A DNA stretch of 64,000 bases from Dyadobacter chenwenxiniae (GCF_022869785.1 NZ_CP094997.1:5146001-5210000), one strand, 5' to 3'. Numbered from the stretch's first letter, positions 33,615-43,154 are shown. The notes: a model not told the origin generated them from the letters alone. Numbers and translations are program-made.

Positions 33615-34355
33615 CTACTTAAAGAACCCTTGCGGATCAGGTTTTTTAGCTTTTAGCAGCTCTACAAAATCCAGGTTCATCTGGTTGAAATCAAGCGATC
33701 GACCTTTGTGCAAATGTTCCCACGACCTGTCCAGATCATTGAGATTATAATGAAGCAATGCCAGATTATATTGACCTAACGCATAAGTTGAATCCAATGC
33801 AGTTGCCCGGTTGAGCAATTCGGCGGCCTCGTCAAGCTCTTCCTTCCGGCTCGTGATCGCGTACAGTTTTAAATCAACAGTTGACAAATCCACGAGTAAA
33901 GGGACATTCTCACCTTGCAGACTGATTCCCCGGCTCAGCATTCTTTTCGCCTCAACCCAATTTTCGCGCTGGTAGGAAATCACGCCGAGCCCCCAATAGG
34001 TCTCGACATTCTTATCATTCAGTAAATGGGCGAGATTGAAGCGATAGCAAGCTGTATCCAATGATCCCTCCTGCAAATATTCCCAGGCACGTGCTGTAAA
34101 AAAGCTGCTTGCCTCGGCTCGGCTTGTGAATGACTTGTCGCATTCACTCAAAAAACGGATCTCTTCATCAATCTGCTCTGAGGTTTTGCTAACCTCTCCA
34201 AAGAGTGGAAGAATACGCCTTTCCTTTAATTCTAAGGGCTTTTTCTGGGCAAGATTCGTATCTGTATTTGGTGTTGCGCTCGCGAGATGGGTGTTTTGAG
34301 CAAAGCCAAATACTGGAATTAGAATAGCAAGCCAAATAACAACGGACTCTTTCAT
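33615..34355 (-). CDS. Exported tetratricopeptide-repeat protein
   Basis: A 246-residue protein with signal peptide MKESVVIWLAILIPVFGFAQ (start at 34355 preferred over 34394). The mature part has three to four TPR-like helical hairpins (ACYRFNLAHLLNDKNVETYW, GVISYQRENWVEAKRMLSRG, AELLNRATALDSTYALGQYN, LALLHYNLNDLDRSWEHLHK). No catalytic motif is seen. It is presumably a periplasmic scaffold or assembly protein of unknown partner. Convergent with the BtuG-like gene across a shared terminator. Confidence 0.8.
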   Translation of the reverse strand: MKESVVIWLAILIPVFGFAQNTHLASATPNTDTNLAQKKPLELKERRILPLFGEVSKTSEQIDEEIRFLSECDKSFTSRAEASSFFTARAWEYLQEGSLDTACYRFNLAHLLNDKNVETYWGLGVISYQRENWVEAKRMLSRGISLQGENVPLLVDLSTVDLKLYAITSRKEELDEAAELLNRATALDSTYALGQYNLALLHYNLNDLDRSWEHLHKGRSLDFNQMNLDFVELLKAKKPDPQGFFK

Positions 34356-34424
34356 AAGTAACTTTAATAGAGAAACAGGTTTTCTATTGTCCAAGTTAAA
34401 CGGATTTATTCGAATTGTATTGCA

Positions 34425-35762
34425 TTATTTGCGTTTACTTCTGCCCGATGAATTACGGCGATTTTGGCCTCCTTTTGCGGGCGTTTTTTGCGCCGGGCGA
34501 TATGTTTTTTTCTTCTCGTGGAATGCTCCGAGGAAGGTCGGATCTTCTCTCCTTTTCTGATTATCGATCTCCCGAAGCATGTCCTGGCGCTCTGTAACGG
34601 GCGTTGCGGCAATTTCCAGATCCTCCGGCAATTCCTTCCGCGGGATCTCCATGCGGATCATTTTTTCAATTTTCTGAATGTGATACTCGTCCGCCATCGT
34701 CATAAAAGTGATGGCCTGACCAATGCGGTTTGCGCGCCCCGTTCTTCCGATCCGGTGCACATAATCTTCATAGATCAAAGGCACATCAAAGTTGATCACG
34801 TGGCTTACATCCGTGATGTCAATCCCTCGCGCCACCACATCCGTTGCCACCATGACGCGCACCGAACCTTCCTTGAATGCTTCCATTGCATTGGTTCTGG
34901 TGTTTTGGCCTTTGTTTGCATGGATTACTTTTAATTCGTCCTCACGCACAACCACATTCAGGAGATTCTGGTGCACCAATCCTGCAACTTCGCGGCTTCT
35001 GGTAAAAATCAGGACGCGGTTGAATGCTTCCCGGTCTTTAAGCAAATGGGTCAAAAGATTGATTTTGGTGCGGAAATTGGGCAATTCGTAAAGAGATTGC
35101 GTCACCATTTCGGCCGTTGTGGCCTGCGGCGTTACTTCAATGCGCGTTGGAAATTCAAGAAATTCGAAGGAAAGCTTTTCTACTTTATCCGAGAATGTGG
35201 CTGAGAAAAGCATATTTTGCCGTTTTCGCGGAATGATTTCGAGCAACTTGCGAATTTGCGGCATGAAGCCCATATCCATCATTTTGTCGGCCTCGTCCAG
35301 GATCATTACATTCAAATGCTTTACAATGACCTCTTCCTGAAAATAAAGGTCCATAAACCTTCCAGGCGTGGCAACGATAATATCAACGCCTTTCCGGATC
35401 GCCTCGATCTGCGACTTGGCTCCTACTCCACCAAAAAGCACTACCGTCCTGATGTCCGTGTATTTGCTCAGTTGCGTAATGGCTTCCGAAATTTGCATCG
35501 CCAACTCACGCGTAGGAGCCATAATCAATGCCCTGGCGTGCTCGCCCTGGGCAAATTTGATGCGCATTAATAACGGTAATGTATAGGCGGCTGTTTTGCC
35601 TGTTCCTGTTTGGGCTATGCCCAGAATGTCCTGTCCTGACAATGCGAGCGGGATGGCTTGTTCCTGGATAGGCGTCGGCTCGGTGTATCCCGCTTCTTCA
35701 ATGGCATTGAGTAATTGACGGTTAAGCTTGAATTGCTCAAATTTGTTTTGCGTAGTCTGCAT
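34425..35762 (-). CDS. rhlE: DEAD-box RNA helicase, RhlE type
   Basis: A 445-residue ATP-dependent RNA helicase. Motifs in order: GYTEPTPIQEQAIPLAL (Q motif), AQTGTGKTAAYTLP (I), PTRELAMQ (Ia), VATPGRFMD (Ib), LDEADKM (II, DEAD), SATFSDKVE (III), LIFTRSREVAGLV (IV), ATDVVARGIDITDVSHVINF (V) and HRIGRTGRA (VI). The C-terminal 60 residues are a basic, Lys/Arg-rich RNA-binding tail. A TACCTTTG promoter box ends 5 bp before the ATG, so the transcript seems to be almost leaderless. It lies 24 bp after valS on the same strand. Confidence 0.93.
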   Translation of the reverse strand: MQTTQNKFEQFKLNRQLLNAIEEAGYTEPTPIQEQAIPLALSGQDILGIAQTGTGKTAAYTLPLLMRIKFAQGEHARALIMAPTRELAMQISEAITQLSKYTDIRTVVLFGGVGAKSQIEAIRKGVDIIVATPGRFMDLYFQEEVIVKHLNVMILDEADKMMDMGFMPQIRKLLEIIPRKRQNMLFSATFSDKVEKLSFEFLEFPTRIEVTPQATTAEMVTQSLYELPNFRTKINLLTHLLKDREAFNRVLIFTRSREVAGLVHQNLLNVVVREDELKVIHANKGQNTRTNAMEAFKEGSVRVMVATDVVARGIDITDVSHVINFDVPLIYEDYVHRIGRTGRANRIGQAITFMTMADEYHIQKIEKMIRMEIPRKELPEDLEIAATPVTERQDMLREIDNQKRREDPTFLGAFHEKKKTYRPAQKTPAKGGQNRRNSSGRSKRK

Positions 35763-35767
35763 CGCGC

Positions 35768-35794
35768 AAAGGTACGAAAACTCACACTAACCCA
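35768..35794 (-). promoter_or_regulatory. Promoter in the valS-rhlE gap
   Basis: On the minus strand TTG (35792-35794), 16 bp, TACCTTTG (35768-35775). The box sits only 5 bp upstream of the rhlE ATG and partly over the end of valS. Transcription would begin at or within a few bases of the start codon. Confidence 0.5.
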
Positions 35795-38438
35795 ACCTCG
35801 CAAGCGCTTCTTTCAACGTTTCCAGCTTGGCTTCGGCATCCGCCTGCTTCTGGCGTTCCTTTTCCACAATGTCGCCTTTTGCATTTTGTACAAAGCGCTC
35901 ATTTGACAATTTTTTGATTACCGAATCCAGAAAGCCCTGCGTGTATTCCAATTCACGTTGCAGATTTTCCTTCTCTGTCGCAACATCCAGTTCATCTGCC
36001 AGATTCACAAAAAACTCATCCGATTTAACCCGGAAAGCTGTTCCTTCGCCTTCGTCGTTCACATAATTGATGTTTTCAACATTGGCCAGTTTCTGGATCA
36101 AAGGCTGCAATGCTGCGTAACGATCATGATTATCCGTACGGATTGACAATGGAAGAGCAATTTTAGGGCTGATGTTTTTGGCATTCCTCAAATTCCTGAC
36201 TGCCGAAATAATCTCAAAAAGGATTTCAAAATCATTCAGAAGCTGTTGCTCAATGTTTGCAGCTTGTGGGAACGGTGCAATGCAAATGGAATCTTTCTCT
36301 TTTCTTTCAATGATATTTTGCCAGATTTCTTCCGAAATGAACGGCATGAACGGATGCAAAAGGCGCATTAACCGGTCGAAGAATTCTAATGTGGCGTCGT
36401 AGGTCTGTTTGTCGATCGGTTGCTCGAAACCGGGCTTGATCATTTCCAGATATTGTGCACAGAAATCGTCCCAAATCAGTTTATAAACCGAGTTAAGCGC
36501 ATCGGAAATGCGGAATTTGGAGAAATGATCCTGCACTTCCAGAATGGTCTGGTTTAGCTTACCTTCAAACCATTGGATTGCTAGCTGCGAACCCTCAGGC
36601 TGCGCCAGACTTTCCAGGTTTTCGGAAACCTGGAAAGTCTTTACTAGCCGGAAAGCATTCCATATCTTGTTTCCAAAATTTCTTCCCTGCTCCACCAGCT
36701 TGTCGTCATAAGGCAGGTCATTTCCCGCCTGCGAGCTGAAAAGCATCCCCGTACGAATGCTATCCGCGCCATATTGATTAATCAGATCGATGGGATCGGG
36801 CGAGTTACCCAGCGATTTGGACATTTTCCTGCCCTGTTTATCACGTACAATGCCCGTGAGATAAACGTTTTTGAACGGATATTGTCCTTTGTATTCATAA
36901 CCTGCAATGATCATCCGCGCCACCCAGAAGAAAAGGATCTCCGGTGCCGTAACAAGGTCATTTGTAGGATAATAGTAATTAATATCCGCATTATCCGGCT
37001 CCTTAATGCCATTAAAAACCGTGATCGGCCACAACCAGGCCGAAAACCAGGTATCCAGCACATCCGGATCCTGCTCGATGTCCTCTTCGGTCAACGCAAA
37101 AAGCTGATATTCATGCTGTGCTTTCCGCAATGCTTCTCTTTTGGATTTGGCAATGATAATGGTGCCATCTTTTAAATAATAAGCCGGAATGCGGTGTCCC
37201 CACCATAGCTGGCGGCTAATGTTCCAGTCGTGAACATTCTCCATCCAGTGCCGATATGTGTTTTTGAATTTGGCTGGAATCAGCTGCACCGAATCATTCA
37301 TTACATTCTCGAATGCCGGTTTGCTGATTTTTTCCATTTTCAGGAACCACTGCTCCGAAAGCCGTGGCTCGATCACCGAATTGGTCCGCTCGGAATGGCC
37401 TACATTGGATTTGTATTCTTCTGTTTTGACTAAATTACCAGACTCTTCCAGCAGCTTAATGATCTTTTTACGCGCAACAAAACGGTCTTCACCCACTAAA
37501 ATCTGCGCTTTATCATTTAATGTGCCGTCTTCATTCAGCACATCAATGACGGGCAGATCGTGTCTTTTACCCAGCACATAATCGTTCGTATCATGCGCGG
37601 GAGTTACTTTCAGACAGCCCGTTCCGAACTCCATTTCAACATATTCGTCCGCAATAATTGGGATCGCGCGGTTGATTAACGGAATTGAAACCTGTTTGCC
37701 GATCAAATGCTTGTAACGCTCGTCATGTGGGTTCACACAAATCGCCACATCGGCCATGATCGTTTCGGGGCGCGTGGTGGCAATAATGATCGCTTCGTCT
37801 GTAAGCGCCTCGCCGATTTCGTCTACCAAAGGATATTTCAGGTAAACCAATTTCTGATTCACCTCTTTCATAATCACTTCTTCATCGGAAACCGTTGTGC
37901 GCGCCTGCGGGTCCCAGTTCACCATGCGGTGGCCGCGGTAAATATCTCCTTTATTATATAGGTCAATAAAAACGTCGATCACCGAATCGTACAAATCGGG
38001 TTCCATCGTGAAGCGGGTGCGGTCCCAGTCGCAGGATGCGCCCAGTTTGCGTAATTGTTGCAGGATAATGCCACCATATTTGTGCGTCCATTCCCAGCAA
38101 TATTCCAGAAATTCGTCGCGGGTAAGATCACGCTTGCTGATGCCGCGCTCTTTGAGCATGGCAACCACTTTTGCTTCCGTAGCAATGGAAGCATGGTCCG
38201 TTCCCGGCACCCAGCAGGCTTCTTTGCCTTCCATGCGGGCCTTCCGGATCAGAATATCCTGAATAGTGTTATTGAGCATATGCCCCATATGCAGCACGCC
38301 AGTGACGTTTGGCGGGGGAATCACGATCGAGTAAGGTTCCTTATCCGGGTTGGGTTTTGAACTGAAAAACTTATTATCAATCCAGTAGGAATACCATTTA
38401 TCCTCTATCTCCTGGGGGGCATATGTTTTGGAAATCAT
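35787..38438 (-). CDS. valS: Valyl-tRNA synthetase
   Basis: Charges tRNA-Val with valine. The 883-residue class I synthetase has the HIGH-type motif in PPPNVTGVLHMGHMLNNTIQ near residue 50 and KMSKS in GRKMSKSLGNSPDPIDLI near residue 538. Between them are the tRNA-editing domain (TRPETIMADVAICVNP … GTGCLKVTPAHDTNDYVLGK) and then an anticodon-binding domain. The C-terminal coiled coil (ELEYTQGFLDSVIKKLSNER) is typical of ValRS. Length matches the family. It is upstream of rhlE. Confidence 0.97.
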   Translation of the reverse strand: MISKTYAPQEIEDKWYSYWIDNKFFSSKPNPDKEPYSIVIPPPNVTGVLHMGHMLNNTIQDILIRKARMEGKEACWVPGTDHASIATEAKVVAMLKERGISKRDLTRDEFLEYCWEWTHKYGGIILQQLRKLGASCDWDRTRFTMEPDLYDSVIDVFIDLYNKGDIYRGHRMVNWDPQARTTVSDEEVIMKEVNQKLVYLKYPLVDEIGEALTDEAIIIATTRPETIMADVAICVNPHDERYKHLIGKQVSIPLINRAIPIIADEYVEMEFGTGCLKVTPAHDTNDYVLGKRHDLPVIDVLNEDGTLNDKAQILVGEDRFVARKKIIKLLEESGNLVKTEEYKSNVGHSERTNSVIEPRLSEQWFLKMEKISKPAFENVMNDSVQLIPAKFKNTYRHWMENVHDWNISRQLWWGHRIPAYYLKDGTIIIAKSKREALRKAQHEYQLFALTEEDIEQDPDVLDTWFSAWLWPITVFNGIKEPDNADINYYYPTNDLVTAPEILFFWVARMIIAGYEYKGQYPFKNVYLTGIVRDKQGRKMSKSLGNSPDPIDLINQYGADSIRTGMLFSSQAGNDLPYDDKLVEQGRNFGNKIWNAFRLVKTFQVSENLESLAQPEGSQLAIQWFEGKLNQTILEVQDHFSKFRISDALNSVYKLIWDDFCAQYLEMIKPGFEQPIDKQTYDATLEFFDRLMRLLHPFMPFISEEIWQNIIERKEKDSICIAPFPQAANIEQQLLNDFEILFEIISAVRNLRNAKNISPKIALPLSIRTDNHDRYAALQPLIQKLANVENINYVNDEGEGTAFRVKSDEFFVNLADELDVATEKENLQRELEYTQGFLDSVIKKLSNERFVQNAKGDIVEKERQKQADAEAKLETLKEALARLG

Positions 38439-38515
38439 TGTATAGTCAGAAATTTACCGCAAATCGCAGCTGGTCATCTAAAAAGATGGCAAGTTAGGCG
38501 TTGCAGACGAAATTT

Positions 38516-40342
38516 CTAAACTAATTGTTCCTCTTTGCTAATGGGCAGCCAGACTGTAAATGTGCTGCCTTCACCAGGTCTGCTTTCGACCTGAACGGTT
38601 CCTTCGTGAGCCTCGACCATCTTTTTGACATAACTCAATCCTAACCCGAAACCTTTTACATCATGCACATTACCCGTGGGAATGCGATAGAATGTATCAA
38701 AAATGCGGTGTTGCTGCTCTCGGCTCATGCCAATTCCGCTGTCTGAAATCGCTATGTTGATGCCATTGTTCTCATTCCAGGTTCGGATCCTGATGTGTAG
38801 TTTTTCAGGTGAGTATTTTATCGCATTGTCGATGAGGTTATTAAGGACATTTGAAATATGAATTTCATCTCCGGAAACCACTTCATGTGTTGCCTCAAAA
38901 TCCAGATCCACTTCCCCATCCCGCTGTTCGATCTGCACGCTCTGCGCGTTTAAAGCTTTGCCAATCAGATCATGCACATCTGCTTCACTGATTTTTAATT
39001 TAACATGACCCTTATCCAAAAGGGCCATTTGCAGCACTTTTTCTACGTGCGTTCCCAACCGCTTGTTTTCCTCCTTAATAATGCCCAGATAGCGTTCCAG
39101 CCGCGAACCGATTGCGGCCTGTGGCATCGCAGAAGCATTTTCCTGCGCCATTTCTGTTGCTAATGCAATGGTTGAGATGGGTGTTTTGAACTCATGGGTC
39201 ATGTTGTTGATAAAATCATTCTTAATGTCCGAGAGCTTTTTCTGGCGCAGAATCGTAGTTACGGCCATGTAAAAGCAAGCCATAATCACCACAATCAAAA
39301 TGCCGGATCCCCCGAACATGACACCCATATTGCTCAGAATGTATTTTTGCTGGTCGGGAAAGTATACATATAAAGAACTGGGTGCATTAATGGTCTCGCT
39401 GGGAAAAAGTGACGCTTTGTACGACTTCTCTTCCCATTCCTTTGGCCTGAGGCTTGCTGTCGAAAAAATCAGGCTATGATCCGAGCGGCCTCTTACCGCA
39501 AATTCATACGGAAGCGCAATGCCGTTTTCAACAAGTTCCTTTTTTAACAATGTATCCAGCAAGAAACGGTTAACACGCTGTTCAATGGGCCTTTTAGTAT
39601 AAATAAAATCCTTCATCACCTCTTTCAGTAAGGACGCCCGGTCCGGTTCAGCGTCACTAATGATGGCTTTGGTGCTCTTGCCGTTTTTCCTGGATTCCGG
39701 AATGGCCACCTGGCGGTTTGCTATTCTTCGTGAGGCCGAATCGCCATGCATTCCGCTTCCTGTTTGGTATTTTTTACCGTCAACATCCTGCATTCCTCTG
39801 AATGCATTCCCTAAGCGCCTCTCGTCGTCCAATCTTCTGCGCATGAATTCATCAATGCCGGCAGCGCCATATTGCTGTGCCTGAAAGAATTCCTCCATGA
39901 TTTGCTGCTGATGCTCCACCATCACCCGGAAGTTGGGGCTTAGCACGTCCGTCGGAACGGCTTCGGTAATGATCCGATAATGTATTTCTTCGCCATTGGG
40001 CCCGATCGCGATTTCCATGTGGGGCTGCGTGCGTTGTGCAAGCTCACGGGCGGGTTTGTTTTTGGCCACCGGCGTCCTTTTGACCGGCATATTCCGCAGC
40101 TGGGTAATGCGGTTCAATTTGCTTTTCTGCTGCTCTGTTTCGATCCTGCGCTGCAGCAGATACATCATTTCCTGCTTTTCGAGGCGATGCACCACTTCCT
40201 GCACGGATTCGGAAACCTTCTGATTAAATTGCTCATTGCGGATTGCAATCGCCTCACGGATCCAATACCATTGAAACCCAATAAGGCCGATGAGCGCAAT
40301 GCACATCAGGCCGACTATGATTTGAATTTTCCTCTTCGTCAT
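38516..40342 (-). CDS. Membrane sensor histidine kinase
   Basis: A 608-residue two-component kinase. TM1 is IIVGLMCIALIGLIGFQWYW near the N terminus. A large periplasmic region of about 310 residues, Gln/Arg-rich, follows, then TM2 (GILIVVIMACFYMAVTTIL, about 343-362). The dimerisation/phosphoacceptor helix has NNMTHEFKTPISTIALATEM (His near 382). The ATPase domain has NVLNNLIDNAIKYSP (N box), ISDSGIGMSREQ (G1) and KGFGLGLSYVKKMV (G2). There is no HAMP domain. No response regulator gene is adjacent. It is divergent from the small exported protein at 40514, a possible target. Signal unknown. Confidence 0.93.
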   Translation of the reverse strand: MTKRKIQIIVGLMCIALIGLIGFQWYWIREAIAIRNEQFNQKVSESVQEVVHRLEKQEMMYLLQRRIETEQQKSKLNRITQLRNMPVKRTPVAKNKPARELAQRTQPHMEIAIGPNGEEIHYRIITEAVPTDVLSPNFRVMVEHQQQIMEEFFQAQQYGAAGIDEFMRRRLDDERRLGNAFRGMQDVDGKKYQTGSGMHGDSASRRIANRQVAIPESRKNGKSTKAIISDAEPDRASLLKEVMKDFIYTKRPIEQRVNRFLLDTLLKKELVENGIALPYEFAVRGRSDHSLIFSTASLRPKEWEEKSYKASLFPSETINAPSSLYVYFPDQQKYILSNMGVMFGGSGILIVVIMACFYMAVTTILRQKKLSDIKNDFINNMTHEFKTPISTIALATEMAQENASAMPQAAIGSRLERYLGIIKEENKRLGTHVEKVLQMALLDKGHVKLKISEADVHDLIGKALNAQSVQIEQRDGEVDLDFEATHEVVSGDEIHISNVLNNLIDNAIKYSPEKLHIRIRTWNENNGINIAISDSGIGMSREQQHRIFDTFYRIPTGNVHDVKGFGLGLSYVKKMVEAHEGTVQVESRPGEGSTFTVWLPISKEEQLV

Positions 40343-40472
40343 AAATTTAATTTCACCAATGCAACGCCGCGTCCGGATTCACCGACATTCTTGCTGATAA
40401 CAAATTTAACGCATCCGGTCGGGCCAATCTTGTTTTTAACAAAATTTAACACCCACCTGAAAAGGCTTCTGA

Positions 40473-40480
40473 TAATTTTG
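40473..40480 (+). promoter_or_regulatory. -7 promoter box upstream of the exported protein at 40514
   Basis: TAATTTTG fits TAnnTTTG and ends 33 bp before the ATG. A divergent CAAATTTA (40401-40408; TAAATTTG on the minus strand) could serve the histidine kinase gene. Neither has a good -33 partner. Confidence 0.4.
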
Positions 40481-40513
40481 TAATTCATTCATATACATAA
40501 CCTAATCACGGAT

Positions 40514-41311
40514 ATGAGGACTTCTTTTTTAAACAAATTTATGCTGGCAATGTTGCTCACCTGCGCAACGGCGACACTTGTTCAGGCGCAGAAAGACAAG
40601 CCGGAGAAACCCGGAAAGGAGGAAAAGGCAACCATTCGTATCAAGGTTACCGAGGAAAAGGACGGCAAAGTTGAAAGTAAGGAGCGTAGTTACCGCGTGG
40701 GCGCCATGACGGACGGCGAGCGTGACAAGTTTGTGGATAAAGTCCTGGATTCATTGGGCGTTGATAAAAAGAAAAACAGCCAGCTTGTTTCCGTGACAAT
40801 TGATGACGGTGAGGACAATATGGTGTCGCAGAAACGCCGCAAAGTGATCATTGACCACCGCGATGACCGCGAGCCGCTTGCCTATCACTGGAAAGGAGAT
40901 TTTTCGCATGACTTCAATACGGAGGATTTTCGCAAGCAGATGAGAACTTTCGAAAACGAGTGGAAGCCAAAGACCAAAATGCTTCTTCGTGATATGGAAA
41001 ACTTTGGTAACGAAATGGGCGAATTCTGGAACAAAGAGGTTATGAAACCGGCTAGTGTACGATCACTAACGGTTTATACAAACAATCCTGATAACGGAGT
41101 CCTGAACCTGAGATTCGGTGTTCCGCAAAAGGGAGATGTAACGGTGACCGTTACGGATACAAAAGGCCGGGAAGTTGGAAAGAAGGAAATTAAGGAATTC
41201 GAAGGTGAATTTGTGGGCCAGATCGAATTGAAGAAAAATACAAAGGGAACCGTATTTGTGAGCGTTGTTCAGAACGAAGACGGGGCTGTGAAAAGGGTCG
41301 TGATTCCCTGA
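40514..41311 (+). CDS. Exported protein of unknown function with T9SS-like C terminus
   Basis: A 265-residue protein with signal peptide MRTSFLNKFMLAMLLTCATA (cleavage after VQAQ). The middle is highly charged (KDKPEKPGKEEKATIRIKVT, KKNSQLVSVTIDDGEDN) with Lys-rich and Asp-rich stretches and no recognised fold. The last 80 residues (SVRSLTVYTNNPDNGVLNLR … VTVTDTKGREVGKKEIKEFE … GTVFVSVVQNEDGAVKRVVI) follow the pattern of type A T9SS sorting domains. It is divergent from the histidine kinase and ends at a terminator. Possibly a secreted or surface protein, or a sensor-linked periplasmic protein. Confidence 0.75.
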   Translation: MRTSFLNKFMLAMLLTCATATLVQAQKDKPEKPGKEEKATIRIKVTEEKDGKVESKERSYRVGAMTDGERDKFVDKVLDSLGVDKKKNSQLVSVTIDDGEDNMVSQKRRKVIIDHRDDREPLAYHWKGDFSHDFNTEDFRKQMRTFENEWKPKTKMLLRDMENFGNEMGEFWNKEVMKPASVRSLTVYTNNPDNGVLNLRFGVPQKGDVTVTVTDTKGREVGKKEIKEFEGEFVGQIELKKNTKGTVFVSVVQNEDGAVKRVVIP

Positions 41312-41334
41312 TTTATACCAAAAATTTTACACTG

Positions 41335-41370
41335 TCCTCCTGATTCTAAGCCATCAGGAGGATTTTTTAT
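41335..41370 (+). terminator. Intrinsic terminator after the exported protein gene
   Basis: TCCTCCTGAT (41335-41344) pairs with ATCAGGAGGA (41353-41362), followed by TTTTTTAT. It lies 24 bp after the stop codon. Confidence 0.85.
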
Positions 41371-41415
41371 TGTAAAAATACTACTAAGTATTAGGCTGGC
41401 ATTTATTTAGAATTG

Positions 41416-41423
41416 TAAATTTG
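41416..41423 (+). promoter_or_regulatory. -7 promoter box of adk-obgE
   Basis: TAAATTTG fits TAnnTTTG. It ends 44 bp before the adk ATG at 41468 and overlaps an upstream in-frame GTG (41423), which therefore cannot be the start on this transcript. Confidence 0.5.
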
Positions 41424-41467
41424 TGGAAAAACACCATTCCACCGCGACATCAATTTTTTTTGCAACT

Positions 41468-42049
41468 ATGCTGAATCTTATACTGTTTGGCCCTCCGGGT
41501 GCAGGTAAAGGCACTCAAAGTGAAAATATTATTGCTAAATACAAACTGATCCACCTTTCTACCGGTGATCTCCTACGCTCCGAAATTCAGGCAGGATCAG
41601 CGTTGGGCCTTAAAGCGAAAACATTGATGGACCAGGGCATTTTAGTTCCTGACGAGGTGGTGATCGGCATGATTGACAACAAGTTAAAAGAACACCGGAA
41701 CGCTGCCGGATTTATATTCGACGGATTCCCGCGGACCGTTAAGCAATCAGAGGCGCTTGACCAACTTTTGGCCAGCTACAATGAAAGTATTTCCGTAATG
41801 ATTGCGTTGGTTGTAGACGATAATGAGCTGCTTGCTCGTTTGCTTAACCGTGGAAAGACTTCGGGACGCCCGGATGATCAGAATGAAGAACTGATCAGTA
41901 AGCGTATCCAGGAATACAACAATAAGACCAAACCGGTTGCCGACTATTATCAGGAACAAGGCAAATTTGTCGCTATTGACGGAATCGGTGAGATAGATTT
42001 CATTTTTGCAGAGATCAATAAGGCGATTTCGCAGGTTACCGTTAAATAA
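41468..42049 (+). CDS. adk: Adenylate kinase (short form)
   Basis: Interconverts ATP + AMP and 2 ADP. The 193-residue protein starts MLNLILFGPPGAGKGTQSEN (P-loop GPPGAGKGT) and has STGDLLRSEIQAG (AMP site), FIFDGFPRTVKQSEAL and the short LID segment NRGKTSGRPDDQNEELISKR without a zinc-finger insertion. Upstream in-frame sequence reads from a GTG at 41423 but that lies in the promoter box, so 41468 is the start. obgE follows after 21 bp. Confidence 0.95.
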   Translation: MLNLILFGPPGAGKGTQSENIIAKYKLIHLSTGDLLRSEIQAGSALGLKAKTLMDQGILVPDEVVIGMIDNKLKEHRNAAGFIFDGFPRTVKQSEALDQLLASYNESISVMIALVVDDNELLARLLNRGKTSGRPDDQNEELISKRIQEYNNKTKPVADYYQEQGKFVAIDGIGEIDFIFAEINKAISQVTVK

Positions 42050-42070
42050 TTTACTCAGCTCACTATACAC

Positions 42071-43075
42071 ATGGCTTCCTCCAACTTTATTGATTACGTT
42101 AAAATTAATGCGCGCTCCGGTTCCGGCGGTGCGGGTTCGCTGCATTTCAGAAGGGAAAAACACGTTGAAAAAGGCGGACCGGACGGCGGCGACGGCGGAC
42201 GGGGCGGCCATGTGATCCTGAAAGGGAACAGTCAGCTGTGGACATTGCTTCACTTGAAATATACCAAACACATCAAAGCTTTTGATGGAAAAGGCGGCGA
42301 AGGCGGCAGACGTTCAGGCGCTATCGGTAAGGACATTATTTTGGAGGTGCCGCTCGGCACAATCGCCAAAAATGCGGAAACCGGTGAGCAACTTTTTGAA
42401 ATTACGGAAGACGGCCAGGAAGTGATTTTGCTGAAAGGTGGTCGCGGTGGAATGGGAAATGATCATTTCAAATCTGCCACCAACCAAACTCCACAGCATG
42501 CACAAACAGGAGAAGCCGGCCTGGAAGCCTGGATCATCCTGGAATTGAAGGTTTTAGCAGACGTTGGACTTGTCGGTTTTCCTAATGCAGGCAAGTCAAC
42601 ATTACTTTCCGTGGTCTCCGCTGCACGCCCGGAAATTGCAGATTATCCCTTCACCACATTAGTGCCTAACCTGGGTGTAGTTTCTTACAGAGATTACAAA
42701 TCATTTGTTATGGCCGACATTCCCGGAATTATTGAAGGCGCGTCACAAGGAAAAGGCCTTGGCTTGCGTTTCTTACGACATATAGAAAGAAATTCCATCT
42801 TACTCTTCATGGTCCCGGCTGACAGTGAAGACATTAATGCTGAATACGAAACATTGCTTCAAGAGCTAAGAATATACAATCCCTCCCTTCTCGATAAGAA
42901 CCGCATTCTTGCGATTTCAAAAATTGACGTTCTTTCTGACGAGGAACGTACCAATCTGAAAAGACAAATCCCGACATCAATACCCAGCATTTTGATTTCT
43001 GCAATTACCCAAGAAGGAATTGAACAATTGAAAGATCAGGTATGGAATCTCATCAATTCGCCGTTGTCCGTATAA
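42071..43075 (+). CDS. obgE: Obg-family GTPase (CgtA)
   Basis: A ribosome-associated GTPase involved in 50S assembly and growth control. The 334-residue protein has the glycine-rich Obg fold at the N terminus (NFIDYVKINARSGSGGAGSL … GGPDGGDGGRGGHVILKG … GRGGMGNDHFKSATNQTP). The G domain follows: GFPNAGKSTLLSVVSAARPE (G1), ADIPGIIEGASQGKGLG (G3) and AISKIDVLSDEE (NKxD-like SKID). The extra C-terminal domain of longer Obg proteins is absent. Co-transcribed with adk. Confidence 0.96.
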   Translation: MASSNFIDYVKINARSGSGGAGSLHFRREKHVEKGGPDGGDGGRGGHVILKGNSQLWTLLHLKYTKHIKAFDGKGGEGGRRSGAIGKDIILEVPLGTIAKNAETGEQLFEITEDGQEVILLKGGRGGMGNDHFKSATNQTPQHAQTGEAGLEAWIILELKVLADVGLVGFPNAGKSTLLSVVSAARPEIADYPFTTLVPNLGVVSYRDYKSFVMADIPGIIEGASQGKGLGLRFLRHIERNSILLFMVPADSEDINAEYETLLQELRIYNPSLLDKNRILAISKIDVLSDEERTNLKRQIPTSIPSILISAITQEGIEQLKDQVWNLINSPLSV

Positions 43076-43154
43076 TAATATTTTCTTGAAACAGGCAACC
43101 AATTGATGCAACTTGTGTGTCCAAGGAGTTAATTCTAATGAATTTTAAGTACTC

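Noticed and set aside
40514..41311. Calling the charged exported protein a confirmed T9SS cargo
   Set aside because: The C-terminal pattern is only similar to the sorting domain; the usual YPNP is replaced by TNNP, so it is left as a possibility.
41423..41467. Longer adk N terminus from a GTG
   Set aside because: The GTG overlaps the TAAATTTG promoter box and the extra 15 residues do not fit Adk, which starts right before the P-loop.
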